NCBI GenBank assembly: GCA_028583605.1
Contig: CM053331.1
Coordinates: 30,874,177 to 30,938,176 of the forward strand
Length of the DNA stretch: 64,000 bases
Reading direction: 5' to 3'
From: Dastarcus helophoroides
Taxonomy: Eukaryota; Arthropoda; Insecta; Coleoptera; Bothrideridae
Within the stretch, counting starts at the first letter, position 1. The number at the start of each line of letters is the position of its first letter. Of this stretch, positions 58,479 through 64,000 are shown piece by piece. Below the pieces are notes generated by a model. That model was not told where the DNA came from and did no database searches. It saw only the letters and a list, made by a program, of their open reading frames with translations. A program made the translations under genes and the position numbers.

Positions 58479-58904
58479 TGTTATTTTTAAACCTCCGGAT
58501 GGCGGGTTAGCCAGCAAGTCAATTGAAAACGTTGGAATCTATAATATTATAGAAAGCTTTAACGTGTTATGATGAAACCTTATTTTGTTCATCTGCGTCA
58601 ATTTAGGAACTTATGTTGTCACTTTGGAGCAAAATGGAAATTGAAGCTAGAACCTAGTAAAAAGAGTAATGAAATCAATACAACGATTGTACTGTGCCAA
58701 GGAAATATTTAGAGCAACTTTATTTAAAACGATATGCGATGTATCCTAGTAATTATGTTAGAAATGTAAAGAAAAAATAAGGAGTGCTGTAACAAACTGT
58801 AGTTATAAAATTTTTATTAGTGATTGTGTAGTGTAAGAACTCTCGAGAAACATTTGATAATGGGAAGCGGCCGCGAGAATGAATCATACGGCAGATAAGC
58901 GCTC
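58479..58904 (+). mobile_element. LTR fragment, 5' part only (LTR-4)
   Basis: TGTTATTTTTAAACCTCCGG at the start; runs collinear with 62893-63331 through GCCAGCAAGTCAATTG, CTTTAACGTGTTATGAT, GTACTGTGCCAAGGAAATAT and GGCAGATAAGCGCTC, and stops there. The TATA box, poly(A) signal and 3' end seen in LTR-5 are missing. Confidence 0.75.
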
Positions 58905-59300
58905 ATTTTCAAAAACTGTTAAAATGTTGAATGAATTCGAAAATTTCAAAAGAAGTAAAAATTTTCAAAAAATCAAAGTTTTCAAAAAATTAGGGTCTTA
59001 GAAAAAAATCGTATTTGATTTTTAAAAAAGTCGAAAAATTGTAACAGTCAAAAATGTCCAAATAGCAAAAATTTGCAAAAAAAATAAAAAATTCTCGACA
59101 AATTCAGTTATAAAAAACCACGTAATTTAAAAAAATCTGAATTTTTTTAAAAACAAAAAACAGAAAAAAATTTCATCATTTTCAAAAATAGATAAATTTT
59201 CAAAAAATTTCACAATTTTTAAAAAAGCCAAATTTTTCAATAACAAAATTTGAAATAAAGGTAGACATTTTATAGAAAAATTTTAAGAAATGTCTAGATA

Positions 59301-59450
59301 TTTTTTTGGTGAAACGGACTGGTCCTTGCTTATCTTCAAAAATTGAAATAGAGAACTTGTCCCCTGAAAACAAGAAAGATTTAAAAACACAACAAACGTT
59401 GCTCTAACGCGTTTCGACAGCCAAGCTGTCATCTCGAGAGAGATACTTCA
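59301..59450 (-). mobile_element. Family B copy, nearly full length (B10)
   Basis: On the minus strand: GTATCTCT, CTCGAGA (consensus CTGAAGA), T, GACAGC-TTG-GCTGTC (six perfect pairs), GAAA, CGCGTT, AGAG, CAACGTTTGTTGTG, then the TTTCAGGGGACAAG arm and GGACCAGTCCG. Only the CTGA box is damaged; stem I CTCT/AGAG and stem II are perfect. Confidence 0.75.
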
Positions 59451-60078
59451 TTTCGTAAGTGTAAATTAAAAAAAAAATCATTAGAAATCCCTCCTTGAAA
59501 TTTAAAACTGGAAAGACATCGACATTTCCGAAAAAAAAAGTAAGAAATATTTAAAATAATCTCTTTTTTTATGAGACTTTGATTTTTTCTTCTGGAATCT
59601 TACAATTTAATATGTTTATTTTAATATCGAAATTTCCATCTGCTATTCAAAATTTCATTAAAATTCGAAGTTTGGGAAAAGTGTTTAATTTTGATAAATT
59701 AAAGATTTCATATTTTAGGCGGAAATCTTTGAAAAAAAATATTACTCAAATTTTCAATTGTGTGCAAAAAATCTCGACTATAAACTAGAAATTTTGAGAA
59801 GAAACTTTAAAATATCTAAAAACGAAATTTCGTCGGTTAACTATGTCAGCTCTCAACGCTTATAGGCAACTTTAAATACAATCTTGTGTATTATTTATTA
59901 CATAAAAATCGTCTATCCGTTAATGCCGACTTTTACTATCTTGAAAACTCAGTTTTAAAAAATCCTCTCTTAGTGCTCACCTATGTATTACGACAAAGAA
60001 CATTAAGAAATTTCATGTTCATAGGCTCAACTGTTTAGGCTGTGCATTGTCTGTCAGTTAGTGCTTAGAGATTTATTA
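59451..60078. repeat. AT-rich DNA with a dispersed repeat related to 11.36-11.50 kb
   Basis: 59830-60060 resembles 11340-11497 (see there). The 69-codon frame at 59579-59788 is AT-rich chance sequence. Confidence 0.4.
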
Positions 60079-60080
60079 TA

Positions 60081-61905
60081 CCGGGTGTTTTTTTTAGTTG
60101 GGAGGTTACCTTTATATAAAGTACTACTTATTATAAAGGCAAACTGATTTTGTCGATGGAACTAATCGGGGTTAAACTATCTTCTAAAAATATTTTCAAC
60201 TTCCCCCCACTACCGATTATACCGGAGGTAGTCATCAACATTCTTATTTTAAATGGCAACCCACAAATTTTATATTTTATTTAAATTTTACGTAAAAAAA
60301 TAAGGTGAGTTTATGTATACATGTTTATCGCTACCTTTGACTGTTTTAAAGATATTTCAATTTTTCGAAAAAAAAATGACAGAAAAGAGGGTTATTTTGA
60401 CTCTTTGTATATTTTTTATTATTTGCAGTAAAAACATGAAATTTGGGTTGAAGTCACGAAATATTATAAAGACTATAATAACGTAAACAGATTTTACATT
60501 TATTATACAGAGTGATGAAAATTTTATAATTTTTGCTGTTTTTGTTTTATTCAAAAAAACTCTGTTTTTTTAAATGGGAACTATATGTTTCTTAATCATT
60601 TTTGGATTCTTCACATAAAAAGAAGAAAAAGGTTATATTACTTATTTCTTAAAATTTTGTGCCGTTACAGAGGTATTTTACATAAATCTCAAAATAAAAA
60701 AAATCAATCATTTCTTGTTTGTTTAAGTAGGAAATTAACTGTGGGCAATAAAAGCTTAAAGAATTAATCATAATAAGTAATAGGAAACAAAAATAATTGA
60801 CAAAAAACAACAAGGGCGATCTTCTGTTTTAATAAATTTAAAGACATATTTTAAGATTTCGAATTGAGTAACGTTTTTAAGCACATCCGATTGTTCCTAG
60901 CAATATGCTTGTCATGCAGTAATCGTAAAAAAAATTACTTAAAAAATTTCCATTTTGATTTTCATTGTAAAATTTAACGCTTAGAAATCCTGAGTTTTAA
61001 TCTAACAGCATAACTATTAAAAAACGAATTTTCTTGAACATTTGTTGTTGATTTTCATTACTCCAAAAATGAAAAGTCTGTTTAACAAACCATTTTTACG
61101 AAACTTACATTCGTGGCTACCTAAACATTTTTCAGTAGATATTTTAACAATTAGCCAAAAACTTATTCGTCTTGTGCGGTTATCTTTAAAATGTTATTTA
61201 GCCTAACATTTTTAAGCCTTGTGGTTGTGTTTTTTTTTGAAAATTTTGTTGACTACTACCAAGTTGCTACTAGAAAAAAAAAGATACATTTTTCTTTTTC
61301 ATTTTGCATTATATCTCTGTAACGGTGCAGAATTTTAAAAAATTAGTCATATAACTTTTTTCTTCTTTTTACGTGAGGAATTCAAAAATGTTAAAAAAAC
61401 ACTTAGTTCCTATTTAAAAAAACAGAGTTTTTTTGAATAAAACAATAACAATAAAGATCGTAAAATTTCCATCACCCTGTGTAATAAATGTAAAACTTGA
61501 TTACGTTATTATAGTCTCCATAATATTCCATGACTTCAACCCAAATTTCATGTTTTTATTGCAAATAATAAAAAAGATACAAAGAGTCAAAATAACCCTC
61601 TTTTCTGTCAGTTTTTTCCGAAAAATTGAAATATCTTAAAAACTACCAAAGATAGCAATAAACATGTATACATAAACTCGCCTTATTTTTCTACGTAAAA
61701 TCCAAATAAAATATAAAATTTGGGGGTTGCTATTTAAAATAAGAAAGTTGATGTCTACTTCTGGTATAACCGGAAGTGGTAGATAGTTGAAAATGTTTTT
61801 GAAAGGCAGTTTAGCTCCGATTAGCCATATTGACAAAATCAGTTTGCCTTTATAATAAGTGATACTCCATAAAAAGGTAACCTCCCAACTAAAAAAAACA
61901 CCCGG
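60081..61905. mobile_element. Non-autonomous DNA element with ~620-bp terminal inverted repeats
   Basis: Ends CCGGGTGTTTTTTTTAGTTG and its inverse, with TA on both sides (60079-60080, 61906-61907). The left TIR (60081 to about 60700) and the right (about 61285-61905) share GGGAGGTTACCTTT, CTTATTATAAAGGCAAACTG, TATGTATACATGTTTAT, AAGAGGGTTATTTTGACTCT and CACCCTG-like blocks. The central ~590 bp has no transposase. Two mirror frames (60357-60554 minus and 61433-61639 plus) are the same TIR read twice. A subterminal CCGGTTATACC(A/G)GAAGT palindrome lies about 125 bp inside the ends. Confidence 0.88.
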
Positions 61906-61907
61906 TA

Positions 61908-62892
61908 TAAATTAGTTATTATTAGAATTAAATTTCCCCTCGAATGAGAAAATTAAGTCATAACCTAAATTTGAGGGTGTCTGGAACAGTTTTCAGGAGT
62001 AAACGTATTCTATTAACAATCCCGTCAAACAAAAAATGCCTCGTATACAAAATCGCTTCAGTAATTGGACCGCGAAAACCGGACAGACAGACAAACACAC
62101 TTTCGCATTTATATATTAGTTGGGATAAGTTCCTCTTTAATACATGTACTCATTTTATTATGACTGCTGGTGGAGCCTTACCTAAGGCTTTGCGAAGCAC
62201 CAGCACACTTTGAGTAACGCTGTGGTGGAGTAATGTGCAAAATGCTTTTTTTTTATTTTGCGAGTTTAGCAAAAATTCTTTACAAAGCCGTCCTACTTGG
62301 CGAATTTTACCACCTCGAGGAAAAGTAAAATACATGAAACAAGTGAAAGACGTCTGATCAGCATGATCGATTATTTAGTGCGGGTAAAGCGAATAAAATA
62401 TGCCAGATATACGTTGCATATAGATTAAATATAATAACTAATTCATTCATTTTCGATAAAATTTCGGCCAATGAATTTCTAGACCTTTCCTATTCCAAAG
62501 AGTGGCGAGTCCCCCCAGGTTGTCCGTAAGAAGCTATTTTTAAGTATTAAACTTCCTTGGAAGAACCTTGAAACCTAAATAATTAACCTTCCCCTCGTAT
62601 TGACGTAATAAATATTCCATCGAAAATCAATCACTTCCACAAGGAATTGGCCAGCTAACCGTGAGTAAATAATATCGGAGTGGAAGTCGCTAACATATAT
62701 ATTCATGTGTAAATAGCTTTCAGTTGACCGCAACTCCAGCTATCAATCATTCGTGAAGGCGTGGAACGAGTCTTTCCCTTATCGATGACCGACCTTTTCA
62801 AACTCTTATCTGCTCCCAAAAGATCACCACTTTGATAAAAGATGTACGCCAGGCGACTTGACGTTTTAATGAATGTTGTACTATGGAAAACG
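61908..62892. other. Intergenic DNA
   Basis: An 89-codon frame at 61944-62213 and an overlapping minus frame show no recognised motif. (GACA)-like words near 62085. Nothing else supported. Confidence 0.35.
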
Positions 62893-63544
62893 TGTTATTT
62901 TTAAACCTCTGGATGGTAGGTTAGCCAGCAAGTCAATTGGAAACGTTGGAATCTATAATATTCTAGAAAGCTTTAACGTGTTATGATTAGAACGATAATT
63001 TTGTTCATCTGCGTCAATTTAGGAACTTATGTTGTCACTTAATTAACTTTGGAACAAAATGGAAATAGAAGCTAGGACCAAGTGAAAAGAGTAATGAAAT
63101 CAATACAACAATTGTACTGTGCCAAGGAAATATTAAGAGCAACTTTATTTAAAACGATATGCGATGTATTCTAGTAATTATGTTAGTAATGTTAACAAAA
63201 AAACAAAGAATAGGGTAACAAACTGTAGTTATAAATTTGTATTAGCAATTGTGTAGTGTAAGGAACTCTCTAGAAACATTTGATAATGAAAAGCGGTCGC
63301 GAAAATGAATCATACGGCAGATAAGCGCTCTAGATATTTCCGCGAGCGACAACCTTACCTATACGGAGATCCGTTCCAGAAACCGGAACAGTATAAATAT
63401 ACGCGGTAGTCCTATCCTCAGTTAGTCAGTTAGTTAGTCAGATAGTTAGATAGTCGGATAGTTAATTGAATCATAATTCTGCTGTTCCGAAATAAAGTGT
63501 TAAAATTCACGAAGTATTAATTATCGATCCGATAACAGGCAGCA
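62893..63544 (+). mobile_element. LTR with long U3 (LTR-5)
   Basis: Collinear with LTR-4 from TGTTATTTTTAAACC, then continues with GGCAGATAAGCGCTC, a TATA box (GTATAAATATACGCG near 63390), the CAGTTAGTCAGTTAGTTAG leader, a poly(A) signal (GAAATAAAGTG near 63490) and CGATAACAGGCAGCA at the end. The last 230 bp match the inverted LTR-1/2. The right flank is ATAT; the left flank (AACG) does not match, so the 5' limit may be a truncation or part of an internal region. Confidence 0.75.
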
Positions 63545-63549
63545 ATATA

Positions 63550-64000
63550 CAGGGTGGACCATAAGTAATGGTACACAGAGCAATGGTGGATTTTTCAAAT
63601 AAAAATAACGTGATTTAGCTAGATTTATCTTTCATCAAAAGTTGATATAAACAGAGATACAGGGTGTCAAAGTTGAAAAAGAAATTTCGATTTTTTCGTA
63701 TAAATATGGCATAAATTGTAATATAGGTACGGAATTTGGCATAAAGTGGTTTCTTAAGTCGACAAACTCTAATTTGCTAATATATTACCAATAGCTGTTA
63801 GGGGGCGCTACCTGCGCTATCCTGCATAATTCTAAATCATCATAACTTTTTTGTGCACCCATATATATTAATTTTAAATGGCTTATTTTATTTCTTCATA
63901 TTTTTTCCATAAGAAAGGTGTACCTTCTAAAAGTTTATACGAGCAACCGTTTCCAAGATATTTGCCTTTAAAGCTTGACGTGCCTTGGTTTTAAATTACT
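63550..64000. mobile_element. Left end of a CAGGGTG-type DNA element, cut by the window edge
   Basis: TA followed by CAGGGTGGACCATAAG, then ATACAGGGTGTCAAAG about 110 bp in. This resembles long-TIR Tc1/mariner-type ends in insects and the layout of 26191-27313. It begins only five bases after LTR-5. No transposase is visible before the sequence ends; the right end is outside. Confidence 0.55.

Larger units (their letters stand above)
57886..59450. repeat. 948-bp tandem duplication: A-rich spacer plus family B copy, with an LTR in the first unit
   Basis: 57951-58475 and 58905-59450 are copies: GAATGAATTCG lies at 57981 and 58929, TTAGGGTCTTAGAAAAAA, GTCAAAAATGTCCAAATAGC and AAATGTCTAGATATTTTTTT follow in both, and each ends in a family B repeat. 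In unit 1 that repeat stops at TTTCGAC and LTR sequence follows; in unit 2 it continues through CAGCCAAGCTGTCATC. Unit 2 also has a small insertion (AAATTCTCGACAAATTCAG) near 59090. Confidence 0.85.

Noticed and set aside
60357..61639. Mirror-image frames of 65 and 68 codons with similar peptides
   Set aside because: Both are the same terminal inverted repeat read in each arm, not paralogous genes.

Overview
The window looks like repeat-dominated nuclear DNA of an arthropod, most likely an insect. It is very AT-rich, has no bacterial-style gene layout, and nearly every recognisable coding trace is a broken transposable element of an insect-typical family: R1-like, Jockey/CR1-like, Penelope, Tc1/mariner and Ty3/gypsy-type LTRs. 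The species cannot be named from this sequence. I found no intact host gene, tRNA, rRNA or CRISPR array. Most open frames are chance frames in A- or T-rich repeats, or shards of transposons.

Layout. 0-5 kb: a solo LTR, AT-rich intergenic DNA and a T-rich then A-rich degenerate minisatellite. 5.1-7 kb: inverted hammerhead-ribozyme repeats and a Jockey-type reverse transcriptase relic interrupted by a second repeat family. 9-10.9 kb: a T-rich array with a fresh 332-bp duplication. 11.5-18.1 kb: two inverted R1-like retrotransposon relics around about 1.5 kb of other DNA, the first ending in a Penelope 3' tail. 18.1-19.1 kb and 29.2-30.7 kb: two copies of a CR1/Jockey-like element. 23.2-23.8 kb: a CATA microsatellite split by a solo LTR. 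24-28 kb: an A-rich array holding a long-TIR DNA element. 33.3-35.7 kb: an LTR whose TATA box is split by a mariner-like transposon with a dead transposase. 36-43.5 kb: A-rich arrays, including a four-unit array of about 630 bp, and a 440-bp inverted repeat. 44.4 kb: a foldback MITE. 45-46.7 kb: hammerhead repeats, including a 380-bp tandem dimer. 47-53.3 kb: A-rich and T-rich arrays around a Penelope GIY-YIG relic. 53.3-57.9 kb: a central region between inverted arrays. 57.9-59.5 kb: a 948-bp tandem duplication with an LTR. 60-62 kb: a DNA element with TIRs of about 620 bp. 62.9-64 kb: an LTR followed by the start of another CAGGGTG-type DNA element.

The most interesting content is a set of self-cleaving-RNA signatures. 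Family A repeats (5.15-5.65, 32.0, 45.0 and 46.07-46.73 kb) carry complete type I hammerhead ribozymes with a very short, self-complementary stem III. One locus is a head-to-tail pair with 380 nt between its two cleavage sites, the organisation described for metazoan retrozymes. Family B, about ten copies, carries a second, different hammerhead-like core with base-pair covariation in stem II, inside a foldback-shaped repeat. Two Penelope 3' tails carry a third, decayed version, and a 440-bp inverted repeat at 40.4 kb carries a fourth candidate. The Penelope endonuclease relic fits the known link between Penelope elements, hammerheads and retrozymes.
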